64,000 nt of DNA from Leptolyngbya subtilissima AS-A7 (GTDB taxonomy: Bacteria > Cyanobacteriota > Cyanobacteriia > Phormidesmidales > Phormidesmidaceae). The stretch spans positions 158,433-222,432 of the forward strand of contig NZ_JAMPKY010000012.1 in the NCBI RefSeq assembly GCF_039962255.1. Reading direction: 5' to 3'. Below the pieces are notes generated by a model. That model was not told the origin of the DNA. It was given only the letters and a program-made list of their open reading frames with translations, and ran no database searches. Shown in pieces: positions 19,251 to 27,826 of the stretch (its first letter is position 1; each line of letters begins with the position of its first letter). Both the position numbers and the translations under genes were made by a program.

Positions 19251-20270
19251 ATGCATCAAATTGGCGTTGTGACGATTGGCCGCAATGAAGGTGAGCGCCT
19301 AGTTCGCTGTCTCAGGTCTCTACAGGACAACGTGCCGTCGGGCAGTCCCATTGTCTATGTAGACTCAGGCTCTACCGATGGCAGCGTTGCTAAAGCCCGC
19401 GAAATGGGTATTCATGTTGTCGAGCTCGATATGTCTGTGCCGTTCACCATGGCACGGGGGCGCAACACAGGTTTTCAATACTTAGTCGAGCACTTTTCCC
19501 AGCTTACCTACGTACAGTTTATCGACGGCGATTGCGAGCTCCTGCCCAACTGGATAGAGGCAGCTGTGGGGGCCCTAGAGAGCAACACTACCCTCGCCAT
19601 TGTCTGTGGGCGACGACGCGAGCGCTTTCCTGACGCCTCTCCCTACAACCGCTTGGCTGACATAGAGTGGAACACACCCGTGGGTGAGACCCGAGCCTGT
19701 GGCGGCGACATGCTGGCTCGCGTAGAGGCCATTAAAGCGGTGGGCGGCTACAACCCTACAATGATCTGCGGGGAAGAGCCGGAGATGTGTATTCGTCTCA
19801 GGCGGAAAGGCTGGAGAATAGAGCGTATTGACGCCGATATGACCCTACACGATGCAGCTATGACTCGTTTTGGTCAGTGGTGGAAGCGATCGATTCGTGG
19901 GGGCTGGGCCGTTGCAGAAGGAAAAGCCATGTACGGTCAACCACCTGAGTCATACATGGTCAAGGAAGACAAAAGCGGCTGGCTGTGGGGGGCAACAGTT
20001 CCGGCTCTGGCCGTTGGCCTAGCCTGGCCTACGCACGGGCTAAGTCTCTTGCTGCTGCTAGGCTACCCGGTCTTGGGATGGAAGATTTACAAATATCGCC
20101 ACAGTCAAGGCGACGAGGCTAGAAACGCTCGGTTGTATGCATTTTTTTGTACGGTCTCAAAACTCCCTCAGGTGCTTGGGCAAAGCCGATATTGGCTCAA
20201 CCGCTGGCGCAAAAAGCCGGCTACGCTGATTGAGTATAAGCCTGTTCCAATGACAGGCTCAGGGTCTTAA
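19251..20270 (+). CDS. Family 2 glycosyltransferase
   Basis: A 339-residue GT-A fold enzyme. VVTIGRNEGERLVRCLRSLQ and YVDSGSTDGS form the nucleotide-sugar site, FIDGDCELLP holds the DxD metal motif, and CGEEPEMCIRLRRKGWRI is the acceptor-side ED-like motif. Two hydrophobic helices near residues 242-275 (LWGATVPALAVGLAWP, LSLLLLLGYPVLGWKIY) suggest membrane attachment. It would transfer a sugar from a nucleotide donor to a lipid or polysaccharide acceptor at the cytoplasmic face. The family 4 glycosyltransferase follows 55 bp later on the same strand. Confidence 0.88.
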   Translation: MHQIGVVTIGRNEGERLVRCLRSLQDNVPSGSPIVYVDSGSTDGSVAKAREMGIHVVELDMSVPFTMARGRNTGFQYLVEHFSQLTYVQFIDGDCELLPNWIEAAVGALESNTTLAIVCGRRRERFPDASPYNRLADIEWNTPVGETRACGGDMLARVEAIKAVGGYNPTMICGEEPEMCIRLRRKGWRIERIDADMTLHDAAMTRFGQWWKRSIRGGWAVAEGKAMYGQPPESYMVKEDKSGWLWGATVPALAVGLAWPTHGLSLLLLLGYPVLGWKIYKYRHSQGDEARNARLYAFFCTVSKLPQVLGQSRYWLNRWRKKPATLIEYKPVPMTGSGS

Positions 20271-20325
20271 AAAGAACCCTAAAATCGTTGCTTCCCTAAT
20301 TTTTCTTTTATTTTTATCATTAGTA

Positions 20326-21585
20326 ATGGCGAGAAGCCCCATGCGTATTGCCTACTTTACCGGTACCTATCCTAGAGCCACAGACACGTTTATTCAGCGT
20401 GAGGTTGTAGGGCTTAGAGACTTGGGATTAGAAGTCTTCACCTTTGCGGTACGCCGCCCCGGAGATGAGAATATTGTAGGCCCTGAGCAAGCTGCGGAGC
20501 GATCGCAAACCCGTTACCTACTACCGTTCAACCTAGGTCTGCTGATCAAGGCCCATCTAACATTGCTGCTGGCTAATCCGAGCCGCTACTTCAGCAGCGT
20601 CAAGCTGGCTTGGGCCACGAGCCAGCCTGGGCTAAAGGGCTTTCTCTACCAGGTAATTTACTTTTTAGAGGCAGGCATCCTAGCTCACCTGATTACGACC
20701 CAAAATATTACCCATCTGCATAATCACATTGCTAGCTCTAGCTGCACGGTAGCGATGTTGGCCGCCGAATTGGGTGGGTTTACCTTTAGCTTTACTATGC
20801 ATGGCCCCCACATCTTTTTCGAGCCCTACCGATGGCGGGTGGATGAAAAGATTAAGCACGCTAAATTCGTGGCCTGTATTAGTCACTTCTGCCGTAGCCA
20901 AGGCATGATTTTTTCACGCCCTGATCAGTGGGACAAGCTGAAAATTGTGCACTGCGGGGTTGACCCCAGTTTGTTTGAAACGGTGACTCATCAAGGGATA
21001 GGCAAACGTCTGCTCTATGTGGGTAGATTAGCGGCTGAAAAAGGTTTGCCGGTTTTGCTAGAAGGGTTGACAGAGCTGATCAGCATTGAACCTGACGTGA
21101 TTTTAACTGTCGTTGGTGACGGTGCCGATCGCCTGCTATTGGAGCAGCAGGTGAGCGACTTAGGGTTACAGAACCACGTGCGCTTCTTAGGTTATCAATC
21201 TCAGTCGGCGGTAAGAGAGCATCTCAAGAACACTGACATATTTGTGCTGCCCAGCTTTGCTGAGGGCATCCCCGTTGTGTTGATGGAAGCGATGGCGGCG
21301 GGCGTTGCGGTTGTTGCTACCCAGGTTGCTGGAGTGAGTGAACTAGTGCATTTAGGGGTAAATGGCTACGTGGTACCGCCGGGCGATCGTCAAGCTCTGG
21401 CAGAATGCATTAGTTTTCTGATGAAGGATGCCGACACCCGAAATCGTCTAGGCGCTGCAGCTAGAACTAAGGTCGAGCAGGAGTTTAACGCTTTGACAGA
21501 AGTTGAGAAACTCTACAAACTCTTTGCTGGAGAAGCTTACCAGCCAGTAGCGTCGGTTGATGCGGACACCAGCGTTGTTATCTAA
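20326..21585 (+). CDS. Family 4 glycosyltransferase
   Basis: A 419-residue GT-B enzyme. The N-terminal domain opens with MRIAYFTGTYPRATDTFIQREV, which fits exopolysaccharide GT4 enzymes. The C-terminal donor domain has LLYVGRLAAEKGLPVLLEGL, VVGDGADRLLLE and FVLPSFAEGIPVVLMEAMAAGVAVVAT, with the EX7E-like donor motif. The ATG at 20341 (MRIAYF) is an alternative start. It likely works with the upstream GT2 on one glycan. The gene ends 2 bp before the convergent lipoprotein gene. Confidence 0.88.
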   Translation: MARSPMRIAYFTGTYPRATDTFIQREVVGLRDLGLEVFTFAVRRPGDENIVGPEQAAERSQTRYLLPFNLGLLIKAHLTLLLANPSRYFSSVKLAWATSQPGLKGFLYQVIYFLEAGILAHLITTQNITHLHNHIASSSCTVAMLAAELGGFTFSFTMHGPHIFFEPYRWRVDEKIKHAKFVACISHFCRSQGMIFSRPDQWDKLKIVHCGVDPSLFETVTHQGIGKRLLYVGRLAAEKGLPVLLEGLTELISIEPDVILTVVGDGADRLLLEQQVSDLGLQNHVRFLGYQSQSAVREHLKNTDIFVLPSFAEGIPVVLMEAMAAGVAVVATQVAGVSELVHLGVNGYVVPPGDRQALAECISFLMKDADTRNRLGAAARTKVEQEFNALTEVEKLYKLFAGEAYQPVASVDADTSVVI

Positions 21586-21587
21586 AG

Positions 21588-22055
21588 TTAGCTTGGGTCA
21601 GCTGCCCCGTTGTCTGCTGCAGTTAAGACCGGGGTTGTTTGCCACTGAAGGGCATCGCTAGTCTGGTTGGGAACCGGCTCTAGCAGCAGCCACTGGTCTT
21701 TGGTCGCGCCCCGCTGCAGATAGACTTCAAAATCTCGGGTCTGGCTGCGTTGGGCACTGGTTAAGTTGCCCCCTCTGAGATGATAGGTACCAGCTACTTC
21801 TACTGTGGGCTGCCCAGCAATCTCAGACCAGTGGTGATCGGTAATGCGGATGCGACCCACCTCAGCACGGTCGGTGGGAGCGGAGGAAAACTGCCGGTAA
21901 AGAACGGTTTGGGTTTGAGAAAGCTTTTGGGCGATCGCTCCTTCAACCACAGCCCTAGGCGGTTTGGGGTTAACTAGCCCGCACCCCAGCAGCGACAGGC
22001 AAAGCACACTAATTAGAACCCATCGGATTGGCCGCATCGATGCCATTGTCTCCAT
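21588..22055 (-). CDS. Small lipoprotein of unknown function
   Basis: A 155-residue protein with a hydrophobic signal and lipobox LLGC at residues 22-25, predicting lipid attachment at Cys25. The mature part is about 130 residues, with ARVEV-like strands (RIRITDHHWSEIAGQPTVEVAGTYHL). No known domain is recognised. Other in-frame ATGs at 22046 and 22037 would also leave a workable signal peptide. It is convergent with the glycosyltransferase gene and has 77 bp to the esterase gene upstream on its strand. Confidence 0.65.
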   Translation of the reverse strand: METMASMRPIRWVLISVLCLSLLGCGLVNPKPPRAVVEGAIAQKLSQTQTVLYRQFSSAPTDRAEVGRIRITDHHWSEIAGQPTVEVAGTYHLRGGNLTSAQRSQTRDFEVYLQRGATKDQWLLLEPVPNQTSDALQWQTTPVLTAADNGAADPS

Positions 22056-22132
22056 CGAGCATCTCTCCTTTAAAGCCGCTACCTTCAGGCTACTGCCTTA
22101 CGTCCCCAGAAGAAATGGGTGGGGATGAAAGG

Positions 22133-23368
22133 CTAGGGGTTGGGACGCAGCGCCCAAGCCAAAAACCGCTCGGTGTAATACAGAGCAATTTGGTTGCTGG
22201 GGCCGCGAAACACGGCATCAAAGGAATGTTCGGCCCAAGGTAGGGCAATCCACGCCGTCACGTTACCGCTGGCTTGCAGTTTTTCGTACAGCTGCCGACC
22301 ATAGCTAGGTTTCACCACATGGTCGCGCTGACCGTAGATTAATAGCGTTGGCGGTAGCCCCGGCTTGACGGAGAATATCGGTGAGGCCTGCTGGTAAAGC
22401 GCGGGGAACTGCTTTGGGGAGCCACCCAAAAAAGTTTCTAAGACGGCGCGGGTATCAATGGGGTCGGGCACTGGTGGGTCGTAGTAGCCATCCGATAGAT
22501 TGACTGGACCGTAGTAGTTAACCACCGCTTGAACGGGAAGTCCGTCAGGTGCAAAGGCGGCTAGCATGGCCAGATGGGCTCCAGCAGACCATCCCACCAG
22601 GGCAATGCGGTTGAGGTCAATGCCATAGTCTGGGGCGCGATCGCCCACCCATTCCAGAGCTGTTTGCACATCCTCAAGCTGGGTTGGGAAGCGGTACTCA
22701 GGTGCGTGGCGATAGTCGATGGCCACGACCGTATAGCCCTGGGCCGCCATATAGGCGCTAAACCGGGTCGTTGCAGCGGGTTCTCCACGTTGCCAAGCGC
22801 CGCCGTAGATGGTGACGATGGCAGGGTGCAGATCCGGCTGAGTGGGAGATTGGGGCGACTGGTAAATGTCCAATGCCAAAGTGGCGCCGTCCGGGGTTAA
22901 GACGGTCTGGCGCTGTGACTCGATGGCAGGCTCTGGCAGCCCCTGAATTAAATCCCTCAGGATGAAGGGGCGCGATCGCAGCAAGGGCCGTACCTGAGCC
23001 GGAATTTGGCTGCTGTAGTTTGCTCCTAATGCCTTTTGCATTTGGGCTTCTGCCTGCTGCACCGTGGCAGGCAGTTGCAGCAGCGGCAGGCTACTTAGCA
23101 CCAGGCCGGTAGCACTGAATCCTAAGGTTAGGAACCGCACAGAATTGCGCGATCGCCCCCGATCGCCTACTTTCGCCCTCCGCAGCACCAAAGCCAGCGC
23201 CAGCAATATCCCCTGACCCAGCAACAGAAATGGGCTGACCTCTGGAGCCCCCACGCCTAAGGGCAACAGGGAGAAGGTTGGTGCGGGAACGACAATCCAG
23301 AGGCTTAGAAACAGGGCGATCGCGGCTAGAGCTGCGATCGCCCAATCGACCAGTTGCCAAACTACCAT
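22133..23368 (-). CDS. Alpha/beta hydrolase (esterase/lipase) with N-terminal membrane helices
   Basis: A 411-residue protein. Residues 1 to about 110 hold three hydrophobic segments. The hydrolase domain follows: YGGAWQRGEP is the oxyanion-hole motif in place of HGGG, GWSAGAHLAM contains the nucleophile Ser, LLIYGQRDHVV supplies the Asp and WAEHSFD the His. The layout resembles BD-FAE/HSL-like carboxylesterases anchored in the membrane. It would cleave an ester at a membrane face. It is followed by a lipoprotein gene and preceded by the GlsB-like gene. Confidence 0.82.
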   Translation of the reverse strand: MVVWQLVDWAIAALAAIALFLSLWIVVPAPTFSLLPLGVGAPEVSPFLLLGQGILLALALVLRRAKVGDRGRSRNSVRFLTLGFSATGLVLSSLPLLQLPATVQQAEAQMQKALGANYSSQIPAQVRPLLRSRPFILRDLIQGLPEPAIESQRQTVLTPDGATLALDIYQSPQSPTQPDLHPAIVTIYGGAWQRGEPAATTRFSAYMAAQGYTVVAIDYRHAPEYRFPTQLEDVQTALEWVGDRAPDYGIDLNRIALVGWSAGAHLAMLAAFAPDGLPVQAVVNYYGPVNLSDGYYDPPVPDPIDTRAVLETFLGGSPKQFPALYQQASPIFSVKPGLPPTLLIYGQRDHVVKPSYGRQLYEKLQASGNVTAWIALPWAEHSFDAVFRGPSNQIALYYTERFLAWALRPNP

Positions 23369-23402
23369 GCAGGGGCTAGCCGTCCACTATGTTGCTTTGC
23401 CC

Positions 23403-23693
23403 CTAGATTCTAGGCCGCCCAACCAAAAGCCGATTCAGCAGCGCCAGAATCAGGGTAAAAATAGTGGCTCCGATGATCGACCAAATGATTGGGAACGACT
23501 GCCCACCAATTTGCAGAGCAAACAGCTCCGGCAAGCCCAGATTGCGAGCGATCAACACGCCCAAGTACGACCCGATAAAACCCACCACAATCGAAGTTAG
23601 GCAGCCCCCGGCTGTATAGCCGGCCAGCGATTGGCCAATGCCGCCGCAGATGGCCGCCACAACCAATAAGACCAGTAGCTCAATGAGTCCCAT
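23403..23693 (-). CDS. GlsB/YeaQ/YmgE-family small membrane protein
   Basis: A 96-residue protein with three hydrophobic segments. GGIGQSLAGYTAGGCLTSIVVGFIGSYLG matches the transglycosylase-associated/GlsB family of stress-related inner-membrane proteins, whose precise role is unknown. It lies 34 bp upstream of the esterase gene on the same strand. Confidence 0.85.
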   Translation of the reverse strand: MGLIELLVLLVVAAICGGIGQSLAGYTAGGCLTSIVVGFIGSYLGVLIARNLGLPELFALQIGGQSFPIIWSIIGATIFTLILALLNRLLVGRPRI

Positions 23694-23817
23694 CAGCCAC
23701 CTCCAGCCTCAACAATCAGCAGCATAGTTGTGAGCTAGCCAAGCAGCACCTAGCACAAGACATAGCTTCTGAAAAATCTCACAGCAGAGCCGCTAATGAC
23801 GTAGCTGCTTAACCTAA

Positions 23818-24861
23818 TTACTGCTTCAACGTTCGAGGATCTAGGGCATCGCGGAGACCATCGCCTAACAGGTTGAATGCCAAAGACGTTACCACAATCA
23901 GAATGGCTGGAGGCCACACCAGCCAGGGCTGGAGAACGAGAATGGATGCATTGGTAGCCAGGGTAAGCATATTGCCCCAGGAGGCGTCGGGCTGCTGAAT
24001 ACCTAAGCCAATAAAGCTCAGCACCGCCTCTGCCAAAATAAAGCCGGGAATCGCCAAGGTGGCGGCAATAATGCCGTAGGTAGCGGTTTGGGGCAGAATG
24101 TGGCGAGTGATGATGTAGAGCGATCGCCCACCCATGACCCGGCTAGCCTGCACAAACTCCTGCTCTTTGATCGACAGCACCTGGCCGCGAATTACCCGTG
24201 CTAGCCCAGCCCAGCCCACCAGCGACGTAATTAGCACAATCAGCAAGAAGCGCTGGGTGCTGGAGATGCCCGCCGGCAGCACCGCCGCTAGGGCCACTAG
24301 CAGATAGATGCTGGGGATGGTCATCAACACCTCCACCAGGCGCATCAGCACGGCATCGACCGCGCCGCCAAAATACCCGGCCATGCCACCCACCAGCATG
24401 CCCAACGGGAAGGAGATGGCGATACCGATTAGCCCTACGCTGAGGCTAACCCGGCTGCCGTGGATCAGCCGACTGAATTGGTCACGGGCCTGCTCATCGG
24501 TGCCCAGCAGATTAATGCGGGCGGGGCCAGCGGTGTCAAACAAGGTCAGTCGTCCCTTATCATTGCGGTGAAAAATCCGCAGGGCAGAGGGCTGGGTGCG
24601 ATCGACGACAATCTTGCGTTCCCCTGTGTTGATGTCTACTGGCCCTTGGGTGGTGGGGTAAACATGGGGAAAGAACCGCCCCGTTTCCCCGTCGCGCCAG
24701 TACACCTGGGTGGGTGGCAGCAGTGACCCATTGAGCTGAGACTCGTAGGGACTGTAGGGGGCAAAAAAGTCGGCCCCCAACGCCACGGCATATAGGGCGA
24801 TCAGTAGGATCGCCCCGAGCTGGGCCAGACGATTCGTTCTAAGCTTGCGCCACCAGGTCAT
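23818..24861 (-). CDS. Peptide/nickel-type ABC transporter permease (OppC/DppC-like)
   Basis: A 347-residue permease with an N-terminal helix (LAQLGAILLIALYAVALGADFF), a long periplasmic segment of about 100 residues, and five further helices. The EAA loop is seen in VRGQVLSIKEQEFVQASRVMGGRSLYIITRHILPQ. It would pair with an OppB-type permease, ATPases and a binding protein to import peptides or similar solutes. None of these partners is in the window. It begins 9 bp after the HD-domain gene stop, so the two are likely co-transcribed. Confidence 0.85.
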   Translation of the reverse strand: MTWWRKLRTNRLAQLGAILLIALYAVALGADFFAPYSPYESQLNGSLLPPTQVYWRDGETGRFFPHVYPTTQGPVDINTGERKIVVDRTQPSALRIFHRNDKGRLTLFDTAGPARINLLGTDEQARDQFSRLIHGSRVSLSVGLIGIAISFPLGMLVGGMAGYFGGAVDAVLMRLVEVLMTIPSIYLLVALAAVLPAGISSTQRFLLIVLITSLVGWAGLARVIRGQVLSIKEQEFVQASRVMGGRSLYIITRHILPQTATYGIIAATLAIPGFILAEAVLSFIGLGIQQPDASWGNMLTLATNASILVLQPWLVWPPAILIVVTSLAFNLLGDGLRDALDPRTLKQ

Positions 24862-24870
24862 AGACGGTTA

Positions 24871-25725
24871 TCAGGTGTGGATTACGGTTTGCTCGTTCTC
24901 CACCATAAACACATTTGAATAGAGGTTAGCAATTATTTGCTTACCTTCTTGGGTGAGCGACAGATAACGCAGCCCATCCTGGATATAGGGATGCACCACA
25001 TTCCAGTAAAACTTAGGGTAGTTAGCCCGTAGATCGCCGGGATGATCGTAGCTCAGGTACTTGTTCTGACCCGTTTCCTCAAACTCGTAGTACAGCGCCC
25101 CAATTTTCTTTAGATAGCGGGGGTCGCTGAGCTGGCCGATTAGGTCGGCCGCCCGCACCAGACCAGGAAAGTGTTGGGTATCTTGGTGATCTTCTTCTTT
25201 GGGTACCGGAAAGCGGGTCAGCTCAATATTGCGCTTGATGGCGTCGGCCTCAATCACTGGGTTACCGCCAAAGCGTTCTTCAATGAATCGCTTGCCCCGA
25301 TCGACGTGGTAGGGGGTAAGGGAGGCATCGGAGGCACCGGGCTGGAGCATGACCATTTCGTCACCCTGACCTGTGGCGTAGAGGTGGTTGCGGTCTTGGT
25401 CACTGCGGCAAACTCCTTTTACGTAGCCAATGTCATGGCAGACGAGGGAAATGATGAAGTGCATCCAGTCTTTGCAGGTGACGCCGCCTTCGCGAATGTG
25501 CTTGCCCCGCAAAATCTCTTGTCCCACTAGGGCAACTAAAACGGTGTGCTCAACGTTGTGGTAAAGCGCGTCGCTGTTGGCGATGTTTTCGAGCGCCATG
25601 CTGCCCGCCCAGGCAATGATGTCTTCATAGTCGGGGTTTTGGCCGCCGTAGGTGCGGTGGTAGCCCACCCGCAGCTTGTCGACAAAGTCACTGATAAGGA
25701 TTTCGGTGGCGTTAAACATTCCCAA
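24871..25725 (-). CDS. HD-domain phosphohydrolase, class-I cyclic-nucleotide-phosphodiesterase-like
   Basis: A 284-residue protein. YHNVEHTVLVALVG resembles the YHNxxH signature of class I cyclic nucleotide phosphodiesterases, and LVCHDIGYVKG is the HD metal motif. PYHVDRGKRFIEERF and a conserved C-terminus (YPKFYWNVVHPYIQDGLRYL) follow. HD proteins of this sort hydrolyse phosphoester bonds with bound metals; the true substrate, perhaps a cyclic nucleotide, is inference. It is a clear paralogue of the protein at 57155-58075: the two align along their whole length. A CRP/FNR-like site lies upstream at 25840-25854. Confidence 0.82.
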   Translation of the reverse strand: MGMFNATEILISDFVDKLRVGYHRTYGGQNPDYEDIIAWAGSMALENIANSDALYHNVEHTVLVALVGQEILRGKHIREGGVTCKDWMHFIISLVCHDIGYVKGVCRSDQDRNHLYATGQGDEMVMLQPGASDASLTPYHVDRGKRFIEERFGGNPVIEADAIKRNIELTRFPVPKEEDHQDTQHFPGLVRAADLIGQLSDPRYLKKIGALYYEFEETGQNKYLSYDHPGDLRANYPKFYWNVVHPYIQDGLRYLSLTQEGKQIIANLYSNVFMVENEQTVIHT

Positions 25726-26394
25726 GACCTGCCTTGTTAAGAGTCGAGCCGTTGGCGTGAGAGAGCAGTGACGACGGGGTGAACAAAGCTCACGCAGTAT
25801 ATATCTATGCTATTAGACCAAACCTTCCCTATTCAGGTGTGTGATTCAAATCAGTAAAAATCATGAGCTTGGCCCCTGGAAACTGGTTGAGGAAGTAATT
25901 CCCTAGATATATCAAGCGATCCCAAGGCTACGAGGCATTAAGCCATCACGGAGAAATCAATATTTCGTAACCTATCTAGCCGCTAGCCAAAGGGCGCGAC
26001 TGCGCAGAATCTCTATTCTTCTGCCCCTCTGGCGACCACAGCTGGTTCATCGATGAGCAGGGTTGATCACACCTCATTACTAATGACCTCGATTGCGACC
26101 CTCACCGGGTTGGTGCAGGTCGCCCTGAAACTAGGAGCTGCGAGAGAAACCCGCAGCTCCACGACGCTCGCAGCGCTAGGAGCTTTACCACCTCTAACCC
26201 TGGTGATGCCGGGGTTGTTTACCTACATTGCCTGGATGAATAGAGCGATCGCAAAGTTCTTGAGCCGTTTTAGCAGTTCCCCTTTAGCTCCAGCCCGCCT
26301 GCTGGATCAAAAACTTCGACAAAGGAATATACCTTGAGCAAATAATCGTATAATGAAATTTCGCTAGCAACACTGCTTGCTCAGTGGCATCCTT
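25726..26394. other. Intergenic region between the HD gene and tRNA-Gly
   Basis: Holds the TGTGAT-N4-ATCAG site (25840-25854) and a hairpin with perfect arms GGAGCTGCG (26134-26142) and CGCAGCTCC (26152-26160). A 94-codon frame (26053-26337) contains that hairpin, lacks a ribosome site and matches nothing I know, so it is not called. A TATAAT at 26349-26354 probably serves the tRNA. Confidence 0.5.
25840..25854. promoter_or_regulatory. CRP/FNR-type candidate site upstream of the HD gene
   Basis: TGTGAT-TCAA-ATCAG has the TGTGA-N6-TCA spacing of CRP-family sites and 8 of 10 positions of the FNR pattern TTGAT-N4-ATCAA. It lies about 115 bp before the HD gene start. The same TGTGAT-N4-ATCAG occurs at 58392-58406 upstream of the paralogous HD gene. 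Confidence 0.4.
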
Positions 26395-26466
26395 GCGGGT
26401 GTAGTTCAGTGGTAGAACGTCAGCTTCCCAAGCTGAATGTCGTCGGTTCGAGTCCGATCACCCGCT
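26395..26466 (+). tRNA. tRNA-Gly (anticodon CCC)
   Basis: A full cloverleaf of 72 nt. The acceptor stem GCGGGTG (26395-26401) pairs with CACCCGC (26459-26465), discriminator T. The D-arm contains AGTTCAGTGGTAGAAC. The anticodon stem TCAGC/GCTGA encloses TTCCCAA, so the anticodon is CCC. The T-arm contains GGTTCGAGTCC. The CCA end is not encoded. A -10-like TATAAT lies 41 bp upstream. Confidence 0.96.
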
Positions 26467-26519
26467 TTCTGCTATCGGTTTAAAGGACCTCTATTCATTC
26501 GGGAACTGTGTGGGTAAGG

Positions 26520-26860
26520 GCACAATTCGAAAAGATTTTGGGATGAATTAACTCGGCTTTGAGACTGCAAAAAACTTTTCCGCCAAGGTATTATCCTAAC
26601 AACTGTCTCGATGGTCATACTCCCCATTATTGTAGCCTGCTATAAGTGTAACCTGGTACTCTCCACTGGCCTATTGAGGGCCTCAGTCAGAATAAAACAG
26701 CAACCCGGATAGAGCGAATTAGCGTTGCCCTAATGCCACCTCTAAAGTAGTCAGCACCAACTCAATGCGCATGTGCTCTGTCATCGACCATCCCACCGCC
26801 CGTTTAGAGAACAGGTCAAGAATGACCGCCAGCTACAGCCAATCGTCTAGAGGTAGGTTG
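26520..26860 (-). pseudogene. Decayed IS3-family transposase (OrfB integrase core)
   Basis: Read on the minus strand, the region carries fragments of an IS3-type integrase core in shifted frames with stops. From about 26842 to 26724 one frame reads WL-stop-LAVILDLFSKRAVGWS and then MTEHMRIELVLTTLEVALGQ, matching the core around the second catalytic Asp. At 26605-26520 another two frames read DNTLAEKFF and then SLKAELIHP, matching the DNxxAExFF-LKxELIH end with the catalytic Glu. Stops and at least two frameshifts show it is dead. It lies 3' of tRNA-Gly; no terminal repeats were found. It explains most of the 26467-26962 spacer. Confidence 0.75.
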
Positions 26861-26962
26861 TGTCAGCTGCTCACGCCTCGTTTAGTTCAAGGGCTTTTAG
26901 ATCTTCTGAACATTCGCCTTCGCTGTCGACTCTTTGGGAATGTTCACTTCTTTGGAGTAAGG

Positions 26963-27826
26963 TCATAGCCTCTTAGGGGGAACGGAGATGGTTCTGGTTG
27001 AATGGGTCGGCTCGGTTGTTTTTTGACCATCGGAAAACCGATAAGGGCCATCAAAGTTGCCGACAAATACCGTATGGGAAACCAAACTACCATTTCCCCA
27101 CATGTGGAGCTGATAGGCCGGGGGTTCCATGACAAACTGGCTGACTGCATCGGGCTGTAGATCTAGGAAACCCTGATGAACCAGACTGGGCTGGGTGCTA
27201 GCGATAGTGCCAGCCCAGCGACAATACATCACCCGATGCAGGTGGCCACAGCTAACCCGCTCAACCTGGCTGTGTTGGGCAATCAAGGCGGCTAAAGCAT
27301 CGCGGCCTTCTAACCTACGTCGATCCATCCAGGGAATGCCGGTTATAAACGGGGGGTGATGCATGAAGAGCAAGGTGGGGGTCTTAGGGGCTCTTATCAG
27401 TTGGGTCTCTAGCCACGCTAGCCGCTGAGCATCCAGTTTGCCCGACTTTTCCCCAGGCAGGGTGTTGTCTAGCATAATCAGGCGGATTGGATAATCGTCT
27501 ACGACATAGCTCAGATGATCCATAGAGCTAGACAGATAGCGATGATCAGCAAATGCCTGCTGCAGGTTTGCCCCCTGATCATGGTTTCCAGGCATTAGAT
27601 AAATTGGAGCGCGTAGGTTTGCCAGCAGCTCTCTCAACTGTTGATAGTCGGCCACAGTGCCCTGCTGGACTAAATCGCCTGTAGCAACGACCAAATCAGG
27701 CTGGGGGTTCAGCTGGTTGAGATGGGCGATCGCAGCCTGCACCAGTGAGTTAGTATCCACAACGCCGTAGGCCAGTGCGCCTGCCGACTGCACATGCAAA
27801 TCGCTAATTTGAGCAATCAGTGTCAT
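26963..27826 (-). CDS. Calcineurin-like metallophosphoesterase (CpdA-type) at the end of the phn operon
   Basis: A 287-residue class III phosphodiesterase. Metal motifs are ISDLHV, VVATGDLVQQG, PGNHDQG, LFMHHPP and SCGHLHR. The family includes cAMP phosphodiesterase CpdA and other cyclic-phosphodiester enzymes. The ATG at 27826 overlaps the stop of the PhnZ-like gene (ATGA), so they are translationally coupled. No phnP is present in this operon, so a tempting inference is that this enzyme opens the 5-phosphoribosyl 1,2-cyclic phosphate left by C-P lyase. General cAMP hydrolysis is the alternative. The frame also runs upstream to 27862, but the coupled start places the first strand correctly. 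Confidence 0.8.
   Translation of the reverse strand: MTLIAQISDLHVQSAGALAYGVVDTNSLVQAAIAHLNQLNPQPDLVVATGDLVQQGTVADYQQLRELLANLRAPIYLMPGNHDQGANLQQAFADHRYLSSSMDHLSYVVDDYPIRLIMLDNTLPGEKSGKLDAQRLAWLETQLIRAPKTPTLLFMHHPPFITGIPWMDRRRLEGRDALAALIAQHSQVERVSCGHLHRVMYCRWAGTIASTQPSLVHQGFLDLQPDAVSQFVMEPPAYQLHMWGNGSLVSHTVFVGNFDGPYRFSDGQKTTEPTHSTRTISVPPKRL

Noticed and set aside
26053..26337. 94-codon frame upstream of tRNA-Gly
   Set aside because: One hydrophobic stretch but no ribosome site, no family match, and it contains a 9-bp hairpin; not strong enough to call.
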